Made by a program: the position numbers and the translations under genes | Notes under the pieces: model-generated | The model's input: the letters and a program-made list of their open reading frames with translations, nothing else | Told to the model about the DNA's origin: nothing | Database searches by the model: none | In this document: positions 15,403 to 26,842 of the stretch, piece after piece | Numbering within the stretch: the first letter of the stretch is position 1 | Layout: each line of letters begins with the position of its first letter | Assembly: GCF_000423705.1 (NCBI RefSeq) | Contig: NZ_KE384083.1 | Span: forward strand, 248,001 to 312,000 | Direction of reading: 5' to 3' | DNA from: Stappia stellulata DSM 5886 | Lineage (GTDB): Bacteria > Pseudomonadota > Alphaproteobacteria > Rhizobiales > Stappiaceae | DNA: 64,000 bases

Positions 15403-17625
15403 TCAGGCAAGGCCCGCCCTGGAGAGCGGCAGCACCGCCGGCACGCTGCCGGTCGCGGCACGGATCGCGTTGGCGACCGCCGGACCGATGGGCGGCGTGC
15501 CCGGCTCGCCCGCACCTGTCGGAGCGGCGGCCGAGGCAATCACCTCGACCGCGACCTCGGGCATGTCTTCAATACGCAGCGGCCGGTAGGTGTCGAAATT
15601 CTCCTGATCGACGTGGCCGTCGGTCAGCGTGATCTCGTTGAAGAGGATCGCCGCCAGCCCGTAGCCGATGCCGCCCTCCATCTGCGCCTTGACGTTGTCG
15701 GGATTGACGGCGACGCCGCAATCGACCGCACACCAGACCTTCTCGACCTTGAAGGTGCCATCGTCGCGCCGGCTGACTTCGGCAACTTCGGCCACATAGG
15801 TGTTGAACGACTTGTGGACCGCAACGCCCCGGAACCGTTCCTCCGGCGCCCCCTCGTCCCAGCCGGACATCGCGACAACCTTGTCGAGAACGCCGAGCTT
15901 GCGGGTGTTGTCAGCGTCATGCGTGTCGCTGCCGGTCTTGCGGGTGAGATGCGCACGGCGAAAGGCGACCGGATCGGCCTTGGCCGCTTCGGCCGCGCGG
16001 TCGATCATCGTTTCCACCACATAGGCGGTCTGGGTATGACCGACAGACCGCCACCACAGCACCGGCACGCCGACCTTCGGCGAGTGCAGCTCGCCGTGGA
16101 AGTTTGCCAGCGCGTAGCTGAAGTCCTCGACGCCCTCGATGGAGGTGGAATCGATCCCGTCCTTGACGGCGACGGATTCAAACGCGGTTCCCGTCATCAG
16201 CGACTGCTGGACGATGCGATGGTGCCAGGCGACAAGATTGCCGTCGGCATCGAGACCGGCACGCACCTTGTGAACACCCATCGGCCGGTAGTAGCCGGCG
16301 CGCGTGTCGTCCTCGCGGGTGTAGACCAGCTTGATCGGCTGGGACTTGCCCCAGATCTTCGCAATGGAAGCCGCCTCGACGATGTGCTTGGCGTCGAACG
16401 AAGTGCGCCGGCCGAAGGAGCCGCCCCCGTAGAGCGTGTTGATCGCGACATTTTCCTGCGGGATGCCCAGCACGGAGGCCGCCGTTGCCTGGTCGATCGT
16501 CTGGAACTGCGCGGGATACCAAAGTGTCGCCCGGTCTCCCTCGACATGGATGGTGAGCACCATCGGCTCCATCATGCCGTGGGCGAGATAGGGAAACTCG
16601 AAGGTCTCCTCGACCACCCTCGCCGCCCCTTCAAGCTGCGCCGCGGCATCGCCGTCGTCGCGGAACACCGGGCCGTCGTTGTCGGCAAGCGCCCGGTACT
16701 CTTGGAAAAGCGTGCCCGAGGAGCGGGTTTCCGCACCGCTTTCATCCCACTCGATCTCAAGGAGACCCTGCGCCTTGATCGCCGGCCAGGTCGAGGTCGC
16801 CAGCACCGCCACACCGTGGCCCGGCACGTCGAAGATATCGACCACACCGGTGACCTTGCGCGCCTCGTCGGCGTTGAAAGAGGCGACCTTCCCGCCGAAG
16901 GCACGCGGGCGGGCCAACACGGCGACCAGCTGATCCTCGCGCTGCACGTCCATGCCATAGGTATTCGGCGCGCCGACCGTCTTGTTGGGCACATCGAGCC
17001 GGGGGAACCCCTTGCCGATATAGACCCAGTCTTCCGGCGCCTTGAGCGTCACCTCGCCCGGAACCTCCTGCTTCGCCGCCGCCTCGGCCATCTCGCCGAA
17101 TGTCGCCGACTTGCCGGAGGCATGCGACAGCGTGCCGGCCTTGACCGAGATCTCGGAGGACGAAACGTCCCAGGCATCTGCTGCCGCCGCGACCAGCATG
17201 GCGCGCGCGGTGGCACCGGCCTTTCGATACTGCTCGAAGGAATTCGCGATGGCCGTGGACCCGCCCGTCCCCTGCACGCCGAAGAAGAGGTTCTGGTACT
17301 TCGAAGCGTCGGCGGGCGCGAATTCGGCGCGGACCTGCTCGGGCGATGCGTCCAGCTCGTCGGCGACAAGCGTCGCAAGACCAGTGGCGTTGCCCTGCCC
17401 CATGTCGAGATGCTTGTTGAGCACGGTGACGATATTGTCGGGGGTGATGCGCACGAAGGGGGTGAACATCTGCTCGGCCGAGGCGCCTTCGGCAGCCTGC
17501 GCCATGGAACCCGGCAGCTTGACGCCGATCAGCAGACCGCCCGCAGCGCCGGCGGAAAGCTTCAGAAAGGAGCGCCGGCTTGGGCGCGGGGCCGTCGTGG
17601 CCAGTCTTTGCATGAGATGCAGCAT
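15403..17625 (-). CDS. Molybdopterin subunit of an IorB-type aldehyde/isoquinoline oxidoreductase
   Basis: The large catalytic subunit (740 residues) of a molybdenum hydroxylase of the xanthine oxidase superfamily. It resembles isoquinoline 1-oxidoreductase beta and periplasmic aldehyde dehydrogenases. An N-terminal twin-arginine signal (RRSFLK at about 18-23, then a hydrophobic run) shows that the folded, cofactor-loaded enzyme is exported. The GGGSFGRR motif near residue 400 and late glycine-rich segments are typical of cofactor-binding regions. The start at 17625 lies 4 bases after the [2Fe-2S] subunit gene, so the two are co-translated. No FAD subunit is present, as in IorAB enzymes that pass electrons to cytochromes. 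The substrate is unknown; an aldehyde or N-heterocycle is likely. Confidence 0.85.
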   Translation of the reverse strand: MLHLMQRLATTAPRPSRRSFLKLSAGAAGGLLIGVKLPGSMAQAAEGASAEQMFTPFVRITPDNIVTVLNKHLDMGQGNATGLATLVADELDASPEQVRAEFAPADASKYQNLFFGVQGTGGSTAIANSFEQYRKAGATARAMLVAAAADAWDVSSSEISVKAGTLSHASGKSATFGEMAEAAAKQEVPGEVTLKAPEDWVYIGKGFPRLDVPNKTVGAPNTYGMDVQREDQLVAVLARPRAFGGKVASFNADEARKVTGVVDIFDVPGHGVAVLATSTWPAIKAQGLLEIEWDESGAETRSSGTLFQEYRALADNDGPVFRDDGDAAAQLEGAARVVEETFEFPYLAHGMMEPMVLTIHVEGDRATLWYPAQFQTIDQATAASVLGIPQENVAINTLYGGGSFGRRTSFDAKHIVEAASIAKIWGKSQPIKLVYTREDDTRAGYYRPMGVHKVRAGLDADGNLVAWHHRIVQQSLMTGTAFESVAVKDGIDSTSIEGVEDFSYALANFHGELHSPKVGVPVLWWRSVGHTQTAYVVETMIDRAAEAAKADPVAFRRAHLTRKTGSDTHDADNTRKLGVLDKVVAMSGWDEGAPEERFRGVAVHKSFNTYVAEVAEVSRRDDGTFKVEKVWCAVDCGVAVNPDNVKAQMEGGIGYGLAAILFNEITLTDGHVDQENFDTYRPLRIEDMPEVAVEVIASAAAPTGAGEPGTPPIGPAVANAIRAATGSVPAVLPLSRAGLA

Positions 17626-17629
17626 CGGC

Positions 17630-18088
17630 TCAGCCCTCCATCGTGTCGGATGCGCGGTGGATCGCCGCGCGGATGCGGTGGTAAGTGGCGCAGCGACAGA
17701 CGTTTCCGCTCATCGCAGCATCGATATCGTCGTCGGTCGGCTTCGGCGTCTCGGCCAGCAACGCCGTCGCGGCGAGGATTTGTCCCGACTGGCAATAGCC
17801 GCATTGCGGCACGTCGAACTCGCGCCACGCGGCCTGCACAGCGCTTGCCGCCTTGCCGTCGACGCCCTCGATTGTGGTGATCTTCGTGCCCTCGACATCC
17901 GACACCCGCGTCTGGCAGGAGCGTGTGGGAAACCCGTCCATCTGCACGGTGCAGGCGCCGCAGGCCGCGATGCCGCAACCGTATTTCGTGCCGGTCATCT
18001 GCAATTCGTCGCGCAAAACCCACAAAAGCGGCGTATCGGGATCGACATCGACCTCGCGATCCTCGCCGTTCACATTCAAACGGATCAT
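17630..18088 (-). CDS. [2Fe-2S] subunit of the IorA-type oxidoreductase
   Basis: A 152-residue electron-transfer subunit with the two clusters usual for molybdenum hydroxylases. The N-terminal plant-type ferredoxin domain has cysteines in [11 protein letters not shown] (near residue 40) and one more after about 17 residues (RSCQT). The C-terminal four-helix domain has CGYCQSG near 97 and CRC near 130. The ATG at 18088 is preceded by AGGAGG and fits the family start; a longer in-frame start at 18136 adds an unrelated stretch. It has no signal and would be carried out by the twin-arginine signal of its partner. It is transcribed divergently from a LysR gene that may control it. Confidence 0.9.
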   Translation of the reverse strand: MIRLNVNGEDREVDVDPDTPLLWVLRDELQMTGTKYGCGIAACGACTVQMDGFPTRSCQTRVSDVEGTKITTIEGVDGKAASAVQAAWREFDVPQCGYCQSGQILAATALLAETPKPTDDDIDAAMSGNVCRCATYHRIRAAIHRASDTMEG

Positions 18089-18220
18089 ATGAGCCTCCTG
18101 GAAACGGGACGGGCATGAATACCGCACGGCCGCCAACCTCGATAAAAACGTCCAGTTTGTAAGTGGGGCAGGATCGGCCTATCGTCCAATTGATTTTGGG
18201 TATCGCGGAACATTCACGGC

Positions 18221-19207
18221 ATGAATATATCGGCAATCGACCTCAACCTGCTGGTCGCCTTCGACGCCCTCTTCAGCGAGCGCAATGTCACGCGGGCCGC
18301 GCGCAGGGTCGGGCTTTCGCAACCGGCCATGTCGAATGCGCTGTCGCGGCTGCGGGCGCTGCTCGACGATGAACTCTTCGTTCGCTCGGGTCGTGGCATG
18401 GAGCCGACCGCGCGGGCGCAATCGCTGGCGCTCCCCGTTCGCGAGGCGCTGGCGCGGATCGAGGAAGCGCTGGCGCCAGCGCTTACTTTCGATCCGGCGC
18501 GGCTCGACCGGGTGGTCCGGATCGCCATGACGGACAATTCCATGGCCGTGCTCCTGATCGAGATGATCGAACGGGTGCGCGAGACGGCGCCGAACCTCGA
18601 CCTTCACATCAAGAACACGCGCCCCTCCGGAATGCCGCCGATGCTCGACGACGGCGAAATCGACCTTGCCGTCGGCGTCGCCAGCGACCTGGAACCCCGC
18701 CACCGCGCCGCCCCGCTCTACTCGGACCGACTGGTCGGCATCGCGCGGCGCGGGCGCTTCGGGCCCGACGGACCGACGCTGGAGCAATTCGTCGAAGCCG
18801 AACACGCACTGGTCGCACCGCGCAACGGTCCGGGAGGCGCAATCGATGCCGCTCTTGCCGCGCAGGGCTTGAAACGGCGCGTGTTCCTGACCCTCCCGCA
18901 GTTCATCTTTGCGCCCTATGCGGTCGCGAAAGCCGATCTGGTTTCCTGCCTGCCGGCGCGTATCGCGCTCGCCAAGGCGGATCTGCTCGATCTGGAGATT
19001 TTCGAACCGCCGATCGAGATGCCGGAGTTCACCGTCTCGCTGATCTGGCACGGTCGCGACGACGCCGACCCGGCGCATCAATGGCTGCGGGCAACGATCT
19101 CGGCCGTGGCGCAGGAGGTCACGCAGGCCGGCGAAGCGGCCGTCCGGGCAATGTGCGGGCCGACAAACGCGACGTCCGGGGCGAAGACGACCGAATTCTG
19201 CTCATAA
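18221..19207 (+). CDS. LysR-family transcriptional regulator
   Basis: A 328-residue regulator. Residues 1-65 form the winged helix-turn-helix (LNLLVAFDALFSERNVTRAA, then SQPAMSNALSRLR), of the NodD/LinR-like LysR type that starts with two-domain D-L-N-L-L. The remainder is the effector-binding periplasmic-binding-like fold. It is divergent from the IorAB-type genes with 132 bases between them, the usual arrangement for a LysR gene and its target. The inducer would be the substrate of that enzyme or a derivative. The ATG at 18221 is the first in frame. Its last 25 residues (rich in A, G and T) extend past the usual domain end. Confidence 0.87.
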   Translation: MNISAIDLNLLVAFDALFSERNVTRAARRVGLSQPAMSNALSRLRALLDDELFVRSGRGMEPTARAQSLALPVREALARIEEALAPALTFDPARLDRVVRIAMTDNSMAVLLIEMIERVRETAPNLDLHIKNTRPSGMPPMLDDGEIDLAVGVASDLEPRHRAAPLYSDRLVGIARRGRFGPDGPTLEQFVEAEHALVAPRNGPGGAIDAALAAQGLKRRVFLTLPQFIFAPYAVAKADLVSCLPARIALAKADLLDLEIFEPPIEMPEFTVSLIWHGRDDADPAHQWLRATISAVAQEVTQAGEAAVRAMCGPTNATSGAKTTEFCS

Positions 19208-19226
19208 CGCCCACCGAACGACAACG

Positions 19227-19250
19227 GCCGGCCGCGAGAAGGCGACCGGC
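19227..19250. terminator. Hairpin between convergent lysR and mcm
   Basis: A 9-bp stem GCCGGCCGC/GCGACCGGC with one G-U pair and a 6-base loop lies between the convergent stop codons. No strong T-run is seen on either strand, so it is a weak bidirectional terminator at best. Confidence 0.45.
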
Positions 19251-19279
19251 CATCGGTGCAGCTTTGCTTCAATTCTATG

Positions 19280-21427
19280 TCACGCCACGTTGCGGCGGCG
19301 GCCGGCGATCAAGTCGACCACGGAGCGGGCGGCATCCAGCACGTTGGAACCGGGACCGAAGATCGCCGCGACGCCGGCCTCTTTCAGGAACTCGTAGTCC
19401 TGGCGCGGAATGACGCCGCCGCAAACGACGATGATGTTGCCGGCGCCGCGCTCCTCCAGCGCCTTGACGAGCTGCGGCAGCAGCGTCTTGTGACCGGCGG
19501 CAAGCGACGACACGCCGACCACATGCACCTTTGCGTCGATGGCGGCTTGCGCCGCCTCCTCCGGTGTCTGGAACAGCGGGCCGGCGAGCACCTCGAAGCC
19601 GACGTCGCCGAAGGCGGAGGAAATCACCTTGGCGCCCCGGTCATGGCCGTCCTGACCGAGCTTCGCCACCATCACGCGCGGCTTTTCGCCAAGCTCGGCG
19701 GCGAGATCGGAGAGACGCGCGACCAGGGTCTGGTATTCCGGCTCGTCCTTGTACTCGCCGGCGTAGATGTCGGTGACGACTTCCGGCGTCGCCGCGTGAT
19801 CGCCGAAAACCGTGCGCATCGCGTCGGAGATCTCGCCAACGGTGGCCCGCGCACGGGCAGCCTCGACGGCGCGCTCCAGAATGTTGCCCTCGCCGGTGCG
19901 GGCGGTTTCCTCAAGCGCCTTGAGCGTTTCGGCAACCGCATCGGGATCGCGGGTCGCGCGGATCTTCTCCAGCCGGCGGACCTGCGACTTGCGCACCGCC
20001 GCATTGTCGATCTGCAGGATGTCGAGCGCGTCCTCGTCGTCGCGGCGGTACTTGTTGACGCCGACGATGACCGCATCGCCCTTGTCGACCGCGGCCTGAC
20101 GGCGGGTCGCCGCCTCCTCGATCATGCGCTTGGGCAGGCCCTTGTCGACGGCGGCGGTCATGCCGCCTTCCGCCTCGATGCGCTCGATGATCTCCCAGGC
20201 GCGGGTGGCGAGTTCGTCGGTCAGGCTCTCCACGTAGTAGGAGCCGGCCAGCGGATCGACGACATTGGTGACGCCGGTCTCGTGATTGAGAATGAGCTGG
20301 GTGTTGCGGGCGATGCGGGCGGAAAACTCCGTCGGCAGCGCAATCGCCTCGTCGAAGGAGTTGGTGTGCAGCGACTGCGTCCCGCCAAGCACCGCCGACA
20401 TCGCCTCGAAAGCCGTGCGCACGACATTGTTGTAAGGGTCCTGCTCGGCCAAGGACACGCCGGAGGTCTGGCAATGGGTTCGAAGCATCTTCGACTGCGG
20501 CTTTTTCGGCTCGAACTCGTCCATGATGCGCGACCACAGAAGCCGTGCCGCGCGCAGCTTCGCCGCTTCCATGAAGAAGTTCATGCCGATGCAGAAGAAG
20601 AACGACAGGCGGCCCGCGAAGGCATCGACATCGAGGCCCTTCTTCAGGGCGGCGCGCACGTATTCGCGCCCGTCGGCCAGCGTGAACGCCAGTTCCTGTA
20701 CCAGCGTCGCGCCGGCTTCCTGCATGTGGTAGCCGGAAATCGAGATCGAGTTGAAGCGCGGCATTTCCTTCGCCGTGAACTCGATGATGTCCGCGACGAT
20801 CCGCATGGAGGGCTCCGGCGGATAGATATAGGTGTTGCGGACCATGAACTCCTTGAGGATGTCGTTCTGGATCGTGCCGGAGAGCTCGGCACGCGACGCG
20901 CCCTGCTCCTCGCCGGCGACGATGAAGCTCGCCAGCACCGGAATGACCGCGCCGTTCATGGTCATGGAGACGGACATTTCCTTGAGCGGAATGCCGTCGA
21001 AGAGGATCTTCATGTCCTCAACGGAATCGATGGCAACGCCCGCCTTGCCGACGTCGCCGAGGACGCGCGGATGGTCGCTGTCGTAGCCGCGATGGGTGGC
21101 AAGGTCGAAGGCAACCGACAGGCCCTTCTGGCCGGCGGCGAGCGCTTTTCGGTAGAAGGCGTTGGATTCCTCCGCCGTGGAGAAGCCCGCATACTGGCGG
21201 ATGGTCCAGGGGCGACCGGCATACATGGTCGCGCGCGGGCCGCGCAGGAAGGGATCGAAGCCGGGAAGCGTGCCGAGATGGTCGATCCCCTCAAGGTCGG
21301 CTTCGGTGTAGAGCGGCTTGACGGGGATGCCCTCCGGCGTCTGCCAGACGAGATCCTCGATGCTGTCCGCCTTGATCTCGCGCGCGGCGAGGGCCTTCCA
21401 GTCGTCGATGCTCTTCTTGTCGCTCAC
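19280..21427 (-). CDS. mcm: Methylmalonyl-CoA mutase
   Basis: Converts (R)-methylmalonyl-CoA to succinyl-CoA with adenosylcobalamin, the last step of propionyl-CoA assimilation. At 715 residues it is the single-chain homodimeric type. The N-terminal barrel carries the substrate-contacting residues around [14 protein letters not shown] (about 85-98). The C-terminal B12 domain has the cobalt-ligating motif DGHDRG near residue 605. The start is GTG at 21427 with AGGAG seven bases upstream, 11 bases after pccA, so it ends the bioY-pccB-pccA operon. No meaB chaperone or epimerase gene lies here. No cobalamin riboswitch is seen, which is expected since it shares a promoter far upstream. Confidence 0.95.
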   Translation of the reverse strand: MSDKKSIDDWKALAAREIKADSIEDLVWQTPEGIPVKPLYTEADLEGIDHLGTLPGFDPFLRGPRATMYAGRPWTIRQYAGFSTAEESNAFYRKALAAGQKGLSVAFDLATHRGYDSDHPRVLGDVGKAGVAIDSVEDMKILFDGIPLKEMSVSMTMNGAVIPVLASFIVAGEEQGASRAELSGTIQNDILKEFMVRNTYIYPPEPSMRIVADIIEFTAKEMPRFNSISISGYHMQEAGATLVQELAFTLADGREYVRAALKKGLDVDAFAGRLSFFFCIGMNFFMEAAKLRAARLLWSRIMDEFEPKKPQSKMLRTHCQTSGVSLAEQDPYNNVVRTAFEAMSAVLGGTQSLHTNSFDEAIALPTEFSARIARNTQLILNHETGVTNVVDPLAGSYYVESLTDELATRAWEIIERIEAEGGMTAAVDKGLPKRMIEEAATRRQAAVDKGDAVIVGVNKYRRDDEDALDILQIDNAAVRKSQVRRLEKIRATRDPDAVAETLKALEETARTGEGNILERAVEAARARATVGEISDAMRTVFGDHAATPEVVTDIYAGEYKDEPEYQTLVARLSDLAAELGEKPRVMVAKLGQDGHDRGAKVISSAFGDVGFEVLAGPLFQTPEEAAQAAIDAKVHVVGVSSLAAGHKTLLPQLVKALEERGAGNIIVVCGGVIPRQDYEFLKEAGVAAIFGPGSNVLDAARSVVDLIAGRRRNVA

Positions 21428-21438
21428 CGGCTTGGCTC

Positions 21439-23445
<2,007 letters not shown>

Positions 23446-23447
23446 GG

Positions 23448-24263
23448 TTAGATTTCTTCTTTCTGCACCATTGACACGAACGCAGACCCGAGTGGGGATA
23501 GATGAGCATTAAATAAAAAGCATCTCTGATCGTTCGATGATAACGCACTCTTGGCTAGGAAAGATGTTGAATTCACCCACAACAGACCCAATGACTCTAG
23601 GTGCAGGATGTTTGGACCTTCTTCCAAGCCACTAAATTCGAACTCCTCCGTATTTGATATATCATCACCCAGAAATACAAGCGTGTAACCATTCAGATTT
23701 TTTAATACTTCCCTTACTCGCGCCTCATCCTTGCCCTCACACAATTTCACAGAACTATAGAAATCTTCTGCGACGGCATCTCTTGTAAACGCGCTAATAC
23801 GAAAGAACTCACGCGAAGGCTGTTGCCTAGATAATTCGTCGAGAAATTGAGCCTGCCATGAGCTAATTGTACTCAAAATCTCTACAGCCCAGACTTTACT
23901 TTCCCCAGGCGCCTCATTTTGATTTGCAAGAAGGTTTGACCACCGCGCAATCATTTCTTCATCGTCGATATCTTCAAGAGATGCCTTCTCCAAGAGTGGG
24001 ATAAGGACTTTGTTCGGAAGTGGCTTGGCTTCAACACCGTCTAAACGCAGTCTTTTTCTCGCTCTACGCGCGACTTCGACTAGAACATCTTCTCTCTGCA
24101 GGCGAATTTGGTCAGCCTTTAATCCGCGACGCTCGGTAAAAGGTCGAATAAGATCGGTAAGAGCATCGACTAAACGGCCTGCGGAGGAAGCGGGGATTTC
24201 CGCCTTAACCTCAGCCTTGGCAGATAGTCCCACGTCGATCTTCACTTGCTTGTCTTCCCCCAT
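23448..24263 (-). CDS. DUF4393 (Abi-alpha-like) protein inserted in the pcc operon
   Basis: A 271-residue protein resembling DUF4393, also called Abi-alpha, a family linked to abortive phage infection. An N-terminal helical part contains a P-x-S-x-G-R-L-V-D-A-L region (about 25-50). The C-terminus ends in LSPLGSAFV, like the TPxGxxF end of the family. Base composition is strikingly different from its neighbours: a spot count of one 60-base line gives 45% GC in a region otherwise in the mid-60s, and codons such as AAA, GAT and TTA are frequent. The ATG at 24263 has GAGG six bases upstream, and that GAGG overlaps the stop codon of pccB. A TTG at 24275 is less likely. It sits snugly between pccB and pccA, on their strand, with gaps of 8 and 2 bases. 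It is probably horizontally acquired; function in defence is inferred from family only. Confidence 0.62.
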   Translation of the reverse strand: MGEDKQVKIDVGLSAKAEVKAEIPASSAGRLVDALTDLIRPFTERRGLKADQIRLQREDVLVEVARRARKRLRLDGVEAKPLPNKVLIPLLEKASLEDIDDEEMIARWSNLLANQNEAPGESKVWAVEILSTISSWQAQFLDELSRQQPSREFFRISAFTRDAVAEDFYSSVKLCEGKDEARVREVLKNLNGYTLVFLGDDISNTEEFEFSGLEEGPNILHLESLGLLWVNSTSFLAKSALSSNDQRCFLFNAHLSPLGSAFVSMVQKEEI

Positions 24264-24271
24264 GGTCGACC

Positions 24272-25804
24272 TCAAAGCGGAATGTTGTCGTGCTTCTTCC
24301 AGGGGTTCGACAGCTGCTTGTTGCGCAGCGTGGCGAAGGCCCGGGCGACGCGCTTTCGCGTCGACTGCGGCATGATCACATCGTCGATGAAGCCCTTTTC
24401 CGCCGCGACGAACGGATTGGCGAAGCGGTCCTCGTATTCCTTGGCCCGCGCGGCGATCTTGTCCGCGTCACCCAGTTCGGAGCGATAGAGGATCTCGGTC
24501 GCCCCCTTGGCGCCCATCACCGCGATCTCCGCCGTCGGCCAGGCGTAGTTGATGTCGCCGCGGATGTGCTTGGAGGCCATGACGTCATAGGCGCCGCCAT
24601 AGGCCTTGCGGGTGATCACCGTCACCTTGGGCACCGTCGCCTCGCCATAGGCGAAGAGCAGCTTTGCGCCATGCTTGATGACACCGCCGAATTCCTGCGT
24701 CGTGCCCGGCAGGAAGCCCGGCACATCGACAAATGTCAGGATCGGAATGTTGAAACAGTCGCAGAAGCGCACGAAGCGGGCGGCCTTGCGCGAGGAGTTG
24801 ATGTCGAGCACGCCGGCAAGAACCATCGGCTGGTTGGCGACGACGCCCACCGTCTGGCCCTCGATGCGAATGAAGCCGGTGACGATGTTGCCGGCATAGG
24901 CCTCCTGGATCTCGAAGAAATCGCCCTCGTCGGCGACCTTCACGATCAACTCCTTCATGTCATAGGGCTTGTTCGGATTGTCCGGGATCAGCGTATCGAG
25001 CGAGGCTTCGACGCGGGAGGGATCGTCGAAGAAATGCCGGACCGGCGGCTTTTCGCGGTTGCTGGCGGGCAGGAAATCCATGAACCGGCGCAGCGCGATC
25101 AGAGCTTCCACGTCATTGTCGAAAGCACAGTCGGCGACCGAGGACTTGCTGGTGTGGGTCTTGGCGCCGCCGAGCTCTTCCGCCGTCACCACCTCGTTGG
25201 TCACCGTCTTCACCACATCCGGGCCGGTGACGAACATGTATGAGGTGTCGCGGACCATGAAGATGAAGTCGGTCATCGCCGGCGAATAGACCGCGCCGCC
25301 CGCGCAAGGACCCATGATCATCGAGATCTGCGGGATCACACCCGATGCCATGATGTTGCGCTGGAACACATCCGCATAGCCGGCGAGCGAGGCGACGCCT
25401 TCCTGGATGCGGGCGCCGCCGCTGTCGTTGAGGCCGACGATGGGCGCGCCGTTCTTCATGGCCATGTCCATGACCTTGCAGATCTTCTGCGCGTGGGTCT
25501 CCGACAGGGATCCGCCGAAGACGGTGAAATCCTGGGAGAAAACATAGACCAGACGGCCGTTGACCGTGCCCCAGCCGGTGATCACGCCGTCGCCCGGCAT
25601 CTGGGTTCCATCCATGCCGAAATCGACACAGCGGTGCGCGACGAACATGTCGTATTCCTCGAAGGAGCCTTCATCGAGAAAGACGTCGATGCGCTCGCGC
25701 GCGGTCAACTTGCCCTTGGCGTGCTGGGCATCGATCCGGCGTTGCCCGCCACCGAGGCGGGCGGCGGCGCGGCGGGTTTCCAGCTCCTGCAAAATCTCCT
25801 GCAT
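24272..25804 (-). CDS. pccB: Propionyl-CoA carboxylase beta subunit
   Basis: The carboxyltransferase subunit (510 residues) that moves CO2 from biotin on PccA to propionyl-CoA, giving (S)-methylmalonyl-CoA. It has the two crotonase-like halves of the family: the N-terminal half with [10 protein letters not shown] and a [12 protein letters not shown] oxyanion region, and the C-terminal half with GGAYDVM and [10 protein letters not shown]. Length is normal. The ATG at 25804 lies 11 bases after the bioY stop, so the biotin transporter and the biotin enzyme are co-transcribed. Its stop codon supplies the ribosome-binding site of the DUF4393 gene. Confidence 0.95.
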   Translation of the reverse strand: MQEILQELETRRAAARLGGGQRRIDAQHAKGKLTARERIDVFLDEGSFEEYDMFVAHRCVDFGMDGTQMPGDGVITGWGTVNGRLVYVFSQDFTVFGGSLSETHAQKICKVMDMAMKNGAPIVGLNDSGGARIQEGVASLAGYADVFQRNIMASGVIPQISMIMGPCAGGAVYSPAMTDFIFMVRDTSYMFVTGPDVVKTVTNEVVTAEELGGAKTHTSKSSVADCAFDNDVEALIALRRFMDFLPASNREKPPVRHFFDDPSRVEASLDTLIPDNPNKPYDMKELIVKVADEGDFFEIQEAYAGNIVTGFIRIEGQTVGVVANQPMVLAGVLDINSSRKAARFVRFCDCFNIPILTFVDVPGFLPGTTQEFGGVIKHGAKLLFAYGEATVPKVTVITRKAYGGAYDVMASKHIRGDINYAWPTAEIAVMGAKGATEILYRSELGDADKIAARAKEYEDRFANPFVAAEKGFIDDVIMPQSTRKRVARAFATLRNKQLSNPWKKHDNIPL

Positions 25805-25815
25805 GGACGGGCCTT

Positions 25816-26394
25816 TCAGCTACGAGGAATACGGGTCAGCGCCACGGCGATGGTGGCGGCAAGAAGCGACTTGACGATACCGCCAAGAATGAAGGGATAC
25901 AGCCCCCAGGCAAAAATCGGCTTGTCGAAGCCAAAAAGAAGGCCGAGCCAGAGCACGCCGGGGAGGAAGACAACCGCCTGGGCGATCAGCGCGGCCGGCA
26001 CGGCGCGCCAGAGGCTCAGCGTCCAGCCGCGCAGGGCGAACCAGCCGGCGATCCAGGCGGAGGCGACAAAGCCGAGCAGGAACCCGCCGGTCGGGCCGGC
26101 CATATAGGAAAGGCCGATGCCCTTGGCCGGAGAGCCGGAAAAGACCGGAAGGCCCGCCGCCCCCTGCGCCAGATACAGGACGACGGCCGCAGCGGCGCAG
26201 CGCGGACCGAGCGTGAAGCCCAGCACCAGCAGCGCCAGCGTCTGCAGCGTCATCGGAACGGGATAAAAGGGGATGCTGACCTTGGCGGAAACGGTCAGGA
26301 GCAGCGATCCGGCGAATGCGGCGACGAGCGTCGCGACAACGCCTTGCGGAGCGAAGGAAAGCGAAGCCGACGTCGATCCGGCATGTTGCGTCAT
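25816..26394 (-). CDS. bioY: Biotin transporter BioY
   Basis: The substrate-binding membrane subunit (S-component) of a biotin ECF-type transporter (192 residues, about six helices). The family features are visible: [12 protein letters not shown] near 45-57, then a GxPVFxG segment and [13 protein letters not shown] near 95-107. No ecfT or ecfA gene is adjacent, so it works either alone or with shared energising subunits. The ATG at 26394 has GGGAGG eight bases upstream. It is the first gene of the propionyl-CoA operon, giving a direct link between biotin uptake and the biotin-dependent carboxylase. Its promoter carries TTTGCAAA sites typical of PccR control. Confidence 0.92.
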   Translation of the reverse strand: MTQHAGSTSASLSFAPQGVVATLVAAFAGSLLLTVSAKVSIPFYPVPMTLQTLALLVLGFTLGPRCAAAAVVLYLAQGAAGLPVFSGSPAKGIGLSYMAGPTGGFLLGFVASAWIAGWFALRGWTLSLWRAVPAALIAQAVVFLPGVLWLGLLFGFDKPIFAWGLYPFILGGIVKSLLAATIAVALTRIPRS

Positions 26395-26484
26395 TGCGAA
26401 ACCTCCCGATGCAATCGTCTGTGCTCCTATCTGGTTCGCGCGGCGAAGTCAGAGTTGAAAAAGCCGCAAGGCAAACTTAATCTA

Positions 26485-26514
26485 TTTGCAAATACAAAAC
26501 TGCAAATTTGCAAA
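26485..26514. promoter_or_regulatory. TTTGCAAA operator pair (candidate PccR site)
   Basis: Two perfect TTTGCAAA octamers at 26485-26492 and 26507-26514, with a third, partial TGCAAA at 26501-26506. TTTGCAAA repeats are the reported binding sites of the short-chain acyl-CoA regulators PccR (Rhodobacter) and RamB (Corynebacterium). The site lies between bioY and the truncated copy of the regulator's own 5' end, about 90 bases upstream of the bioY start. It probably controls bioY-pccB-pccA-mcm and once controlled the regulator gene too. The octamer spacing differs from the 4-base gap reported for PccR. Confidence 0.7.
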
Positions 26515-26547
26515 CTCGCCGATCAAGCCAAATCCCGGGTACGTCCA

Positions 26548-26608
26548 ATGAAAAAGCTCTTTCTCGGTCGCCAGATCCGCAGTCTGCGCGAGAAAGCGGC
26601 GCTGACGC
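26548..26608 (+). pseudogene. Truncated duplicate of the pccR 5' end (61 bases)
   Basis: These 61 bases are identical to the first 61 bases of the regulator gene at 27636-27696, starting exactly at the ATG. After base 26608 the sequences part and the frame continues into unrelated codons until a stop near 26841, so only about 20 regulator residues remain. This copy, not the full gene, now sits next to the original divergent promoter. Confidence 0.9.
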
Positions 26609-26842
26609 CTGACATGCGCCGTCAGCCCCCCAAGGGAAGTACAGCCACAAGCCGGCGCCTGAAGGATATGCATTTTAGCGCGGCGATGGTAAGCGGCTCT
26701 TGCCAGAAACGGCGCAGGACAGAGATCGCTGACCGCCGCTTCGTATGCAGCCGATGTGCTGTTTCAATGCGCGAAAACAGCAGCGTTCGTCATCTGCGAT
26801 CACCCACTTGCAGGCAAAGCGCATACCACGGGAGGAACTGAT
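26609..26842 (+). other. Left part of the inserted segment, no recognisable gene
   Basis: 234 bases between the truncated regulator copy and the sulfotransferase start. The frame fused to the regulator fragment stays open to about 26841, but its sequence resembles no family I know. No transposase remnant, integrase or terminal inverted repeat was recognised. A short GCTGACG/CGTCAGC inverted repeat straddles the junction at 26601-26626. Confidence 0.5.
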
